Assembly (NCBI RefSeq): GCF_004570875.1
Contig: NZ_SPQK01000001.1
Coordinates: 124,001-188,000, forward strand
Origin: Blastococcus sp. CT_GayMR16
GTDB taxonomy: Bacteria > Actinomycetota > Actinomycetes > Mycobacteriales > Geodermatophilaceae
Direction: 5' to 3'
DNA: 64,000 nt
Shown: positions 25,613 through 34,379 of the stretch, piece by piece
Position numbering within the stretch: the first letter of the stretch is position 1
How the letters are laid out: each line of letters opens with the position of its first letter
Translations under genes and position numbers: made by a program
Notes under the pieces: generated by a model
Seen by the model: the letters and a program-made list of their open reading frames with translations, nothing else
The model's database searches: none
What the model was told of the DNA's origin: nothing

Positions 25613-26225
25613 ATAGGTGTATTGCCCAGCAGCGTTGTTGACGGCGAGACGGCTGATGGGGGCTGTCCGCCGAGCGCGGTGTGGCTGCGGTGATGGTTGT
25701 AGGTGTGCAGCCAGCCGGCCGACGAATTGGGCGGCCTACATCCGTCCCTTCGACAGCTGTGCACGTAGTTGTAGCCAACCTGACGGCCGGCCAGCTGCTC
25801 GGTGCGGGTGTGGTTGTGCTGGGCCAAGCCTTTGCCGTGGACGCGCCAGCCACCACCGGGACGGATGACGGCGAGGTTCTTGACGTCGACGTGCACCAAC
25901 TCGCCCGGGTGGGCGCGCTCGCAGCGGCGGAACAGCTCCCCGGTCGGCCGGTCCAACCAGGCCAGCCGGTGCATGCCGTGCCGGCTGCAGCACTGCGTGC
26001 ACCGTCGACGGCGCCAGTCCAACCAGCGGCGCGATCCGGGCCGGCCCCAGCTTGCGCTGCGAGCGCAGCGCCAGCACCTGGGTCTCGAGCGCGGGCGGCG
26101 TCTTGCCTGGTACCCGGTGCGCGCGACTTGGCCGGTCCGACAGCCCGGCTGGTCTCTCGGCCCGTCAGCGGGCCAGCCACTTGTAGCCCCGCCGCCCGAG
26201 CGCGGCCGCGGTTGCAGCAACGAAC
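25613..26225 (-). pseudogene. Degraded IS481-family transposase
   Basis: Pieces of an IS481 transposase appear in order across three frames: FVAATAAALG and GYKWLAR (HTH), VLALRSQRKLGPARIAPLVG, HPGELVHVDVKNLAVIRPGG (first catalytic Asp), VGYNYVHS, and finally YNHHRSHTALGGQPP and ISRLAVNNAAGQYT at the C-terminus. The middle of the catalytic core between YNYVHS and YNHHRSH is deleted, and several shifts and a stop interrupt it. It cannot be active. Its 3' end touches the broken integrase, so insertion of this IS may have destroyed the integrase C-terminus. Terminal inverted repeats are not identifiable. Confidence 0.8.
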
Positions 26226-26287
26226 TGCGGCATTCGACTGGTAGCGGCCGAGCGACAGCGAGGAACCGCTCTTCCTGTCGCCGTGTG

Positions 26288-26422
26288 CACTGAGGCACGC
26301 GGAGGGCACGGCCGGGGCTCGACTTGGCGCCGACCAGCAAAGATGGCGCTCCGGCTCCCAAGCCTTCCAAGCTGGCCATGCCGGCCCGATCCCGGTCACC
26401 CACTCCAGGTACTGGCCAGCCC
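26288..26422 (+). repeat. Direct repeat R2 with tRNA-Gly 3' fragment (att-like)
   Basis: Positions 26362-26405 repeat the tRNA-Gly(UCC) 3' core seen at 1016-1059 with three changes (T-arm GGCCCGATCCC and acceptor CACCCACTC). Upstream similarity, including CACTGAGGCAC and GGCACGG, reaches back to 26288. The T-loop change shows this is not a functional tRNA. It marks the junction between the catabolic region with its dead integrase and the conjugative element to the right. Confidence 0.65.
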
Positions 26423-26676
26423 GTATGCCCGTCTGTCCAGCTCAGCCGGCTATTGGCGCTGCCTTCGTGCCTCAGTCTTGCCGCCCCGGTTGGCCCGGGA
26501 CCACCGGACCTGTCCGGTGCTTGTGGCACGGTTGAGGCACGAGCTCGATGGGCCCAAGTCTGACGACATAACCGGAACCCATTTCCAGACAACCATCCGA
26601 ACCGCAGTTCCACGAGGTGCTCCGATCGCACGTTCACCAGCTGGCCCGGCTCAGCGGGCCCGGACAGCGGCAGTGC

Positions 26677-27009
26677 TCAGAAGGGATCGGGCGGGGTGCC
26701 GAGCACTTGGACGGGCACGGCACCCATGGCCGAAGCCGCGGCGCCATCAGCGCACGCCTTGCGCCGGGCTTGCCGGCGGCGGACCACAATCGCCGCGAGG
26801 GTCGCTCCGGCCACCACGACCCCGAAGGCCAGGCTGGCGAAGGCCAGAGTGAGCGCGGTGGCGGCCGCCCCGGTGACGCCGATGCCGAGCAGTGTGAGCA
26901 GTGGTGCGGCGCAGCAGACGGCACAGGCGGCCGCACCGGCACCGATCAGGCCGCCGCGGAACCGAGGGCCGCGATTGCGGGTGACGCCCACGGGGCTGGG
27001 GGTGGTCAC
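26677..27009 (-). CDS. Small two-span membrane protein with CxxCC motif
   Basis: The 110-residue product has two hydrophobic segments, GGLIGAGAAACAVCCAAPLLTLL (partly quoted) and FASLAFGVVVAGATLAAIVV, followed by a basic RRRQARRKAC tail. The AVCCAAP pattern in the first helix recalls MerF/MerT-type mercuric transporters, but no mer genes are nearby. The GTG at 27009 has GGAG six bases upstream. The frame remains open upstream to about 27160 with a protein-like sequence (NLYDLDELPAVVARR) but no start codon. An older, longer gene may have lost its beginning by a frameshift near 27130. Confidence 0.5.
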   Translation of the reverse strand: MTTPSPVGVTRNRGPRFRGGLIGAGAAACAVCCAAPLLTLLGIGVTGAAATALTLAFASLAFGVVVAGATLAAIVVRRRQARRKACADGAAASAMGAVPVQVLGTPPDPF

Positions 27010-27235
27010 GTGTCGCTCCGTCCAGCGACCCGCTCGCCCCTTGGTCACCGAGGCGTCGTCGGTCTTACCCGCGCGGCGAGCCACGACCGCGGGCAGCTCG
27101 TCGAGGTCGTAGAGGTTGCCCTCGGGTGTACCCCAGCGGGACGGCCGTTGCCGTGCTGATCACGGGAAACGATCTCCTAGAACAGGCGATCCGACGATGG
27201 CTCCGTCGCTACGGGGCTCGCGAAGTCGGGGCCTG

Positions 27236-27490
27236 CGATCGGCTGACGTCACCGGCCAGTTCACACCGTGTCCCATCAGCGTTGAGCGGGTCAGCAGGGG
27301 GCCGGCGAGGACTCGATGGAGCAGGTCCTGCTGGGCCGGTTCGGCGTCGACCAGGCGCGCAAGCAAGGTCAGGAGATCTGTGGACTCGGCGGACCACTCG
27401 GCTGGCCAGGCGTTGAGGTGGAGGCCATCCAAGGGGCTGCTCTTCTTGCCGCCGGGGGCGGTCTTCCGGTAGTGCAGCAGCGGGACGCGG
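27236..27490 (-). pseudogene. Remnant resembling the C-terminal domain of type ISP restriction enzymes
   Basis: The frame reads LLHYRKTAPGGKKSSPLDGL, then LNAWPAEWSAESTDLLTLLARLV and LLHRVLAGPLLT. This resembles the C-terminal specificity/helper region of LlaBIII-like type ISP restriction-methylation proteins (pattern W-x-x-EW-x-x-x-L-x-x-LL). There is no start and the large N-terminal part is absent. The upstream end runs into the XRE gene. A decayed fragment of a defence gene is the best reading; a small unknown protein cannot be excluded. Confidence 0.4.
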
Positions 27491-27503
27491 CCCCGCCGAT
27501 CGA

Positions 27504-27887
27504 CTAGCCGGCAGGGATGCCGAGAACGCGGGATACCCGGTTCAGCGCCGTCAGGTCGTGCCGGTGGCCCAGGCCCTGCTCGATGCGCTGGCAAGTCATG
27601 ATCGGCACACCCGCCAGCTCGGCCAGCTGCTGCAGGGACAGGCCGCGGGCCAAGCGCAGTACCCGCAGCGGAGGCCGGGCCGGGTCGACGTCGTACAGAA
27701 CGACCGGGTCAACCCCGAGGGCAGCCGCCAGCCGCGGCACGTACCGCGCCTGTGGCGCATGCGCGCCCCGCTCCCAGTCCCGGATCCGGTCGGCCGAGCG
27801 CACGCCAGCCGTCTGGGCGAGGTCTTCGCGGGTCAACCCGGCGGCGAGCCGAGCGTGCCGCAGCCGGTCGCTGGAGAAGTGCCCCAC
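27504..27887 (-). CDS. Double helix-turn-helix XRE-family regulator
   Basis: The 127-residue protein contains two XRE domains: residues about 7-60 (LRHARLAAGLTREDLAQTAGV, quoted in part) and about 75-125 (RLARGLSLQQLAELAGVP). Tandem XRE repeats are common in regulators of actinobacterial mobile elements. The GTG start is at 27887. It probably controls the adjacent relaxase region or excision. No ligand domain is present. It is transcribed leftward, divergent from the relaxase gene. Confidence 0.8.
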   Translation of the reverse strand: MGHFSSDRLRHARLAAGLTREDLAQTAGVRSADRIRDWERGAHAPQARYVPRLAAALGVDPVVLYDVDPARPPLRVLRLARGLSLQQLAELAGVPIMTCQRIEQGLGHRHDLTALNRVSRVLGIPAG

Positions 27888-28084
27888 CGGCGCATCTTCG
27901 CATCGGCCGTGAGTTCGTCACCACCGGTTCGTCGCAGTCCTCGATCTCGATGACGCCGCGCCGGGTAGCTCCAGCGCTCCCGATGGTGGCACGGCCTGCG
28001 AGTCCCCGACCGCTCGGTAGCACCGCTCAAGTCACCTCAACAGCCCGTGCGCCACTCGGGCGGCTCCGGCTCCGGCTGCGGCCG

Positions 28085-28423
28085 TCAGGAAGTCAGCGTC
28101 GCGACCGGCTTCGCGGCAGCGGGCGACGGCCGGTCGGCCGCCTTCATCAGCCGCCGAACCTCGGCGGTGTCCAGCTCCAGTAGCCCGGCCGCCCGCTCGG
28201 CCGGCACGCCCTCGGCGAGCAACGTGCGCAGCGTCTCGCCGAGCGCCGCCGTCGCCGCCGCCAAGGCTTGCTCGGCCTCGCTTCGCGCCTCCAGGGCCAC
28301 CAGCGCCTCCGCTGTCGCCTGCTCGATCCGACGGTCGTGTTCATCGCGGGCGGCGTCCAGCGCCCGTCGTCGCTCCCGCGCCTTCGTCAGCGCCGCCGCC
28401 TGCCGACTCACTGTTCTGGCCAC
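28085..28423 (-). CDS. Small coiled-coil/HTH-like element protein
   Basis: The 112-residue product begins MARTVSRQAAALTKARERRR, with a charged helical N-terminal half likely to form a coiled coil. The C-terminal half, LAEGVPAERAAGLLELDTAEV plus RRLMKAA, looks like a helix-turn-helix (sigma-4-like). GGAGG stands five bases before the GTG at 28423. It is divergent from the relaxase, a common position for relaxosome accessory DNA-binding proteins. That role is inferred only. Confidence 0.65.
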   Translation of the reverse strand: MARTVSRQAAALTKARERRRALDAARDEHDRRIEQATAEALVALEARSEAEQALAAATAALGETLRTLLAEGVPAERAAGLLELDTAEVRRLMKAADRPSPAAAKPVATLTS

Positions 28424-28581
28424 CGCTTCCTCCGCTCGTCCAGCAGACCGACCGCCGGATCATCACACGGCCTCATGACACGGCTCTCGACCCGAGCGTC
28501 ACCCCCAGCAGCCCGGCACCGCAGCAGGCGTCACCCCGCCCCCTCCGACCTGACACACCTCATGCATCACGGCCCGAACCG

Positions 28582-28603
28582 CCCCTCTCGATGCTCCGAG
28601 GGG
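28582..28603. promoter_or_regulatory. Inverted repeat upstream of the relaxase, oriT candidate
   Basis: CCCCTC (28582-28587) and GAGGGG (28598-28603) form a small hairpin 40 bp before the relaxase start, in the 219-bp divergent gap next to a candidate accessory gene. Origins of transfer often have inverted repeats beside the relaxase gene. No known nic consensus is recognised. Confidence 0.25.
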
Positions 28604-28642
28604 CCGGACCATGGCATAGGTGCTCGCGACTCTCGGGTCGTG

Positions 28643-31600
28643 ATGACGCTGCACAAGCTCACTGCGGGGGACGGATACACGTATCTGACCCGCCAGGTGG
28701 CTGCGCACGACGCCACGACCCGAGGCTTCGACAACCTGGGCGCGTACTACAGCGAGAAGGGCGAGGCTCCGGGCGTCTGGATGGGACGCGGGCTTGCCGC
28801 CGTGCCCGATTTTCCGGTGGGTGATCGGGTCACCGAGGCGCAGATGGTCGCGTTGTTCGGGGAGGGGCGGCACCCGAACGCCGACCAGATCGAGCGCGAC
28901 GCGCAGCTGGCCGGGAAGAACCCGCAGCAGGTCGATCAGGCCAGCCGCCTGGGCGCGCCCTACCGCATTCACGAGCAGGCCAACATGTTCCACCGTCGCT
29001 CGGCAGGGGCGTTCCGCGACCGCAACACCGCGCTCGGCCTGTCCGCCGACACCCCCATGCCGGCCGAGGAACGAGCCCGCATCCGCACCGAGCTGGCCTC
29101 GGCGATGTTCGCCGAGACCTACGGCCGTCCGCCGGCCGACGCCCGTGAGCTGTCCGGTCATCTGGCCCGCATCTCCCGGCAGGCCACCACCGCGGTCGCC
29201 GGGTACGACCTGGCGTTCAGTCCGGTCAAGAGCGTCTCCACACTGTGGGCGATCGCTCCACCAGAAGTCGCAGCCGTCATCGAGCAGGCGCACGCCGACG
29301 CGGTGGCAGACACCCTGACCTGGTTGGAGGACCACGCCGCCTACACCCGCACGGGCCGAAACGGAGTGGCGCAGGTGGAGGTGCGCGGGCTGATCGCGGC
29401 GGCGTTCACCCACCGCGACTCGCGCGCCGGCGACCCGGATCTGCACACCCACGTGGCCGTCAGCAACAAGGTGCAGACCCGCGACGGGCGGTGGCTGGCG
29501 CTGGACGGTCGGCTGCTATACAAGAACAACGTCACGGCCTCCGAGCGGTACAACACCCGCCTGCAGGCCCTGCTCACCGAGCGGCTCGGCGTCCGCTTCG
29601 CCGACCGCCCCGGCGCCGATCCGAGCAAGCGGACGGTGCGGGAGATCGTCGGTGTAGACGGCGAGCTGCCCAGGCTTTGGTCCTCGCGGCGAGCGTCGAT
29701 CGATACCCGCCGCGCGGCGCTGTCGGCACAGTTCCAGGCCGACCACGGGCGGCCGCCGACGCCGAAGGAGGCCGTGTCGCTGGCGCAGCGGGCCAACCTG
29801 GAGACCCGGCAGCGCAAGCACCAGCCCCGCTCCTACGTCGAGCAGCGCGCCGCCTGGCGCACCGAGGCGCTGGCGGTGCTGGGCGGGGAGAGCGGCCTGC
29901 GTGACTACCTCCACGAGGCACTCGCCCCCCGCCGCGGACCCCTGCCGAAGCTCCCGACGGATAGGTGGGTCGACCAGACCGCCGCTCACGTGCTGTCGGC
30001 GGTGCAGAGCTCGCGCGCTACCTGGCAGGTGAACCACGTCCGCGCCGAAGCGGAGCGGCAGGCCCGCGCCGCCGCGATCCGGCTGACCGACCTCGACCGA
30101 GCTGTCGACGCCGTCGTCGACAGAGCGCTGTCGCTGTCGACGCCGATGGGCAGCCGCGAACCGGTGACCGAACCCCCGGCGCTGCGCCGCTCGGACGGCA
30201 GCTCCGTCTACACCGTGGCCGGCTCGACGCTGTACACCTCGACCGCGATCCTCGCCGCCGAGCGCACCATCCTCGCCGCGGCCGGACGCCGCGACGGACG
30301 CGTGCTGCCGACGGCGGCCGTCGACGTCGCGCTGCTGGAGTCCACCGCCAACCGGGTCGAGCTCAACCCCGGCCAGGTTCAGCTCGTCCGCGAGCTGGCC
30401 ACCTCCGGCACCCGGGTACAACTGGCACTGGCCCCGGCAGGCACCGGCAAGACCACCGCCCTGCGTGCGCTGTCCGCGGCATGGCGGGCTGACGGCGGGA
30501 ACGTCGTCGGCCTGGCTCCCTCGGCGGCGGCGGCCGCGGTGCTGGGTGAAGAAGTCGGCACCGACACCGACACCCTCGCAAAGCTGATCCACGCACTGGC
30601 CCCCGGCAACGCCGTCCCGCCGTGGGTCGAGCGCATCGGCCCGGACAGCCTCGTGGTCGTCGACGAGGCCGGCATGGCCAGCACTCCCGACCTGGCCCGG
30701 GCGATCGCGTTCGTCACCGAGGCCGGCGGGTCGGTCCGGCTGATCGGCGACGACCAGCAGCTGGCCGCGATCGGCGCCGGCGGAGTGCTGCGCGACATCA
30801 TCGCCACCCACGGCGCCGTCACCCTCTCGCAGGTACTGCGCTTCACCGACCCCGAAACCGGCGCCCCGGACCACTCCGAAGGCGCCGCGTCCCTGGCGCT
30901 GCGCGACGGCGACCCGGCCGCCCTTGCCTACTACATCGATCACGGACGGGTGCACGTCGGCGACCTGGCCACGGTCACCGACGACGCCTACACCGCCTGG
31001 TCGGCCGACCGAGCCGCCGGGCGCGACGCCATCATGCTGGCGCCCACCCGCGAGCTGGTCGCCGAACTCAACACCCGCGCCCGCCGCGACCGCCTCGCCC
31101 AGCAGAACGGCCCGGTCGGACCCCAGGTCACCCTCGCCGACGCCTCACAAGCCTCCGCCGGCGAAGCGGTCATTACCCGCCGCAACGACCGCGCCCTTCG
31201 GATCAGCGCCACCGACTGGGTCAAGAACGGCGACCGGTTCACGGTCACTGCCGTCCGCGACACCGGCGCCCTCGACGTCGTCCACCAGCGAACCGGACGG
31301 CGCCTCACCCTGCCTGCCGACTACGTCGCCGACCGCGTCAGCCTCGGCTACGCCACCACCGTGCACGGCGCACAAGGCCTCACCGCCGACACCTGCTACA
31401 CCGTCGCCACCGGTGAGGAGTCCCGCCAGCTGCTCTACGTCGCCCTGACCCGCGGCCGGCACGCCAACCACCTCTTCCTCACCACCGCCGGCAACGGCGA
31501 CCCGCACAGCGTGATCACCCGCGACGCGCTGCTGCCGCCCACCGCCGTCGACGTCCTGACTCGTGTGCTCGCTCGCGACGGCGCCCCGAGCTCGGCGACC

Positions 31601-34252
31601 GGCCAGGCCCGCGCGCTGGCCGATCCCGCCGCTCTCCTCGCCTGCGCCGCAGATCGGTACTACGACGCGCTTAACACCGCCGCGGAGGACCGCCTAGGCC
31701 TGGCGGCGCTCGAGGCCGTCGACGCCGCCGCCGACGCCGCGGTGCCGGGCCTGACCACGCAGGCTGCCTACCCCGTCCTGCGCGCGCACCTGGCGCTGTG
31801 CGCCGTTGCCGGTCGCGATCCCGCCGGCGTCCTCCGGCAGGCACTGGCCTCGGATCGACGTCTGGACGACGCCCATGATGTGGCCGCGGTCCTGGACTGG
31901 CGTATCGACCCCACCGGCCGCCACTCTGCCGGGACCGGCCCCCTGCCGTGGCTGCCCGCCCTTCCGAAGACGCTGGGCGACGACCTCGAGTGGGGCGACT
32001 ACCTCGCCAACTCCGCCGACCAGGTCAGCTCACCGGCCGCTGACGTCGCCTCCCGTGCACGCGCCTGGACCCCGACCAGCGCCCCAGTGTGGGCGCTTCC
32101 GCTCATCGACCGCGATCCCCAGCTGGTCGCCGACCTCGCCGTCTGGCGCACCGCCCACGGCGTTGACGACGCCGACCGCCGTCCCACCGGCCCGGCGCTG
32201 CCGCGCGCCGCGGACGCCCGAACCCAGCGGGCGCTTGACGACCGCGTCACGCGGCTGCTCGGCGATGGACGCACGCTCACCGCACGCTGGGCACCGCTCG
32301 TCGACAGCATCGACCCACGCATCGCCGGCGATCCCTACTGGCCAGTCTTGGCCGAGCGGCTCGCCGCCGCCGACCGCGCCGGCATCGACATCACCGCCCT
32401 TACCCGCGCCGTCGCGGCCGAACATCCCCTGCCGGACGAGCAGCCCGCCGCGGCGCTGTGGTGGCGACTGTGCGGGCACCTCTCCCCCGCCGCGATGACC
32501 GCCACCGGTGCCTCCGCTTCCGAGACGCTGCGCCCGGACTGGACCCCGGTCCTGGCCGACATCGTCGGCCCTGCCGCCGCCGAGCGTGTTGTCGCCGACC
32601 CTGCCTGGCCCGCGCTGGTCGCCGCCGTCACCGCCGCCCGCCGCGCCGGCTGGCAGCCCGACCAGGTGCTGTCCACGGCCCATGACCTGCTGCGCGCCGG
32701 TCATCCCGACGACGACCAACTGCGCCCTGACGAGCTTGCCACCGCCCTGGTCTGGCGCGTCGGCGTGCTCACCGACCCGGCGTCCGCCGCACGCGCCCAC
32801 GCGCCGACGCCGCCGGCCGACCTCGAGCAGCTGCCCATTGCGGACGGAGTTGCCGACGACGACTGGCTGGCCGGCCTGGTTGAGCCCGACGACGCCGAAC
32901 TTTTCCATGAGGATCTGGACGGCGACGACGCGGCCGCTGACGAGCACCCCGTCGCTACAGAACGCGACCGCCGGGCCGCCGACACGAGTCACCGAGCCGC
33001 AGCCGACCGGGCTGACGAAGAGGGAGTTCGCTTTGACCGGAACCGTCTCTTGGAGCTCAACCAGCAGGCCGCCGACTTCTTCAGCGCCAGATACCGCGAA
33101 TCCTGGGCACCCGCCTACCTCACCGACCGGCTCGGCACCGATCTGACGGGAGAGGACCGGTTCACCGTCGGCTACGCCCCCGACAGCTGGACCGCGCTAA
33201 CCAGTCACCTGCGCCGCCTCGGCGCCACCGACGCCGAGATCGTCGCCGCCGGCCTCGGCATCTACGCCTCCACCGGCCGGGTCATCGACCGCTTCCGCGA
33301 CCGGCTCGTCTTCGCCATCCGCGACGGCGCGGAGATCCACGGCTGGATCGGCCGCCGCAATCCTGACCACGACCAGGACGGAGGCCACGCCGTCCCCAAG
33401 TACCTCAACACGCCCGAGACCTACCTGTTCACCAAGGGCCACGAGCTGTACGGCCTGACTGAAGGGGCCGCCGCGCTGGCCACCGGCGCCGTCCCGGTCA
33501 TCGTTGAGGGTCCCCTCGACGCGCTGGCAGTCACCCTCGCCAGCGAGGGCGACTACGTCGGCATCGCCCCACTGGGCACCGCCTTCACCGACGCACAGGC
33601 CGAGGCGCTTCGCCCATTCCGCGGCGACGGAAAGCCCGGCGTCATCGTCGCCACGGACGCCGACCGGGCCGGACAGCAGGCCGCCCAGCGCATCTTCTGG
33701 CAGCTCACCGCCCGTGGCGACGACCCCCGCAGCCTCGCCATCCAGAGTGGCAAAGACCCTGCCGAGCTGCTGCAGACAGCCGGACCACCCGCTCTGCGTC
33801 AGGCCCTCGCGGCCTCCCCCAGCCTGGCCAGCGCGCTCATCGACGCCCGCGTCGCCGTCTACGCCGACCGGCTGGACACCGTCGAAGGCCAAGTGCACGC
33901 CGTCCGCCGCGCCGCGAAGGTCATCGCCGCCGTCCCGTCAACCAGTTGGCCGGCGCACCTCACTCGAGTGGTGGCCAGCACCGGCATCGCGCCCGACATC
34001 GCGCTGTCGGAAGTCTTCAACGCCGCTCGAGCTCGGACAGAGGGTGCGCACGTGCCGGCACGGACACTGATCGCTGGCCAGCTGTCCGAGCTGGCCACTG
34101 ACGCGAGGATGGAACCCTCCGCGCCCGTGAAGTCCGCCGCGGAGGCAGCGTCGGGGACGCTGACCGATAGCGCGCACGCAGCCGAGCGGGCTGCATCCGC
34201 GGGCCGACATCCTCGCGTCCCAGCTCGGCCGCGGGCACGCCAACGGATGTGA
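28643..34252 (+). CDS. MobF-type relaxase fused to helicase and DnaG-like primase
   Basis: The 1,869-residue protein starts MTLHKLTAGDGYTYLTRQVA. Residues about 1-330 are the TrwC/MobF relaxase, with AYYSEKGEAPGVWMG, and the metal-binding DLHTHVAVSN near 270. A superfamily I helicase follows, with Walker A GTGKTT near 600, VVDEAGM near 672 and YVALTRGRH near 930. Residues about 1460-1760 resemble the DnaG catalytic core: FTVGYAPD, YLNTPETYLFTKGHELYG, and Toprim motifs VIVEGPLDALA (near 1620) and VATDADRAG (near 1670). It should nick oriT, unwind the strand and possibly prime its synthesis. The ATG at 28643 begins the conserved motif; a GTG lies one codon upstream. Confidence 0.9.
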   Translation: MTLHKLTAGDGYTYLTRQVAAHDATTRGFDNLGAYYSEKGEAPGVWMGRGLAAVPDFPVGDRVTEAQMVALFGEGRHPNADQIERDAQLAGKNPQQVDQASRLGAPYRIHEQANMFHRRSAGAFRDRNTALGLSADTPMPAEERARIRTELASAMFAETYGRPPADARELSGHLARISRQATTAVAGYDLAFSPVKSVSTLWAIAPPEVAAVIEQAHADAVADTLTWLEDHAAYTRTGRNGVAQVEVRGLIAAAFTHRDSRAGDPDLHTHVAVSNKVQTRDGRWLALDGRLLYKNNVTASERYNTRLQALLTERLGVRFADRPGADPSKRTVREIVGVDGELPRLWSSRRASIDTRRAALSAQFQADHGRPPTPKEAVSLAQRANLETRQRKHQPRSYVEQRAAWRTEALAVLGGESGLRDYLHEALAPRRGPLPKLPTDRWVDQTAAHVLSAVQSSRATWQVNHVRAEAERQARAAAIRLTDLDRAVDAVVDRALSLSTPMGSREPVTEPPALRRSDGSSVYTVAGSTLYTSTAILAAERTILAAAGRRDGRVLPTAAVDVALLESTANRVELNPGQVQLVRELATSGTRVQLALAPAGTGKTTALRALSAAWRADGGNVVGLAPSAAAAAVLGEEVGTDTDTLAKLIHALAPGNAVPPWVERIGPDSLVVVDEAGMASTPDLARAIAFVTEAGGSVRLIGDDQQLAAIGAGGVLRDIIATHGAVTLSQVLRFTDPETGAPDHSEGAASLALRDGDPAALAYYIDHGRVHVGDLATVTDDAYTAWSADRAAGRDAIMLAPTRELVAELNTRARRDRLAQQNGPVGPQVTLADASQASAGEAVITRRNDRALRISATDWVKNGDRFTVTAVRDTGALDVVHQRTGRRLTLPADYVADRVSLGYATTVHGAQGLTADTCYTVATGEESRQLLYVALTRGRHANHLFLTTAGNGDPHSVITRDALLPPTAVDVLTRVLARDGAPSSATGQARALADPAALLACAADRYYDALNTAAEDRLGLAALEAVDAAADAAVPGLTTQAAYPVLRAHLALCAVAGRDPAGVLRQALASDRRLDDAHDVAAVLDWRIDPTGRHSAGTGPLPWLPALPKTLGDDLEWGDYLANSADQVSSPAADVASRARAWTPTSAPVWALPLIDRDPQLVADLAVWRTAHGVDDADRRPTGPALPRAADARTQRALDDRVTRLLGDGRTLTARWAPLVDSIDPRIAGDPYWPVLAERLAAADRAGIDITALTRAVAAEHPLPDEQPAAALWWRLCGHLSPAAMTATGASASETLRPDWTPVLADIVGPAAAERVVADPAWPALVAAVTAARRAGWQPDQVLSTAHDLLRAGHPDDDQLRPDELATALVWRVGVLTDPASAARAHAPTPPADLEQLPIADGVADDDWLAGLVEPDDAELFHEDLDGDDAAADEHPVATERDRRAADTSHRAAADRADEEGVRFDRNRLLELNQQAADFFSARYRESWAPAYLTDRLGTDLTGEDRFTVGYAPDSWTALTSHLRRLGATDAEIVAAGLGIYASTGRVIDRFRDRLVFAIRDGAEIHGWIGRRNPDHDQDGGHAVPKYLNTPETYLFTKGHELYGLTEGAAALATGAVPVIVEGPLDALAVTLASEGDYVGIAPLGTAFTDAQAEALRPFRGDGKPGVIVATDADRAGQQAAQRIFWQLTARGDDPRSLAIQSGKDPAELLQTAGPPALRQALAASPSLASALIDARVAVYADRLDTVEGQVHAVRRAAKVIAAVPSTSWPAHLTRVVASTGIAPDIALSEVFNAARARTEGAHVPARTLIAGQLSELATDARMEPSAPVKSAAEAASGTLTDSAHAAERAASAGRHPRVPARPRARQRM

Positions 34253-34379
34253 CACCTGAGCATTCCGACAGTTCTAGGCCATCTCGGATGCGGGCGACGC
34301 CACGCCTCCCATTGGCTTCCGCAGCCTCTCTTCCATGGATTTCGGCTTTCCCGCTTGACTGGGACCGCACGATGCATGG

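Noticed and set aside
23465-25693. 742-codon plus-strand frame
   Set aside because: Mostly antisense to the synthetase. Only its last part, outside that gene, holds the integrase remnant, which is reported separately.
25613-26225. Active insertion sequence
   Set aside because: The transposase is in three frames with a catalytic-core deletion and no identifiable terminal repeats.
26677-27009. Mercury resistance locus
   Set aside because: Only a CxxCC membrane protein is present, without merR, merA or merP.
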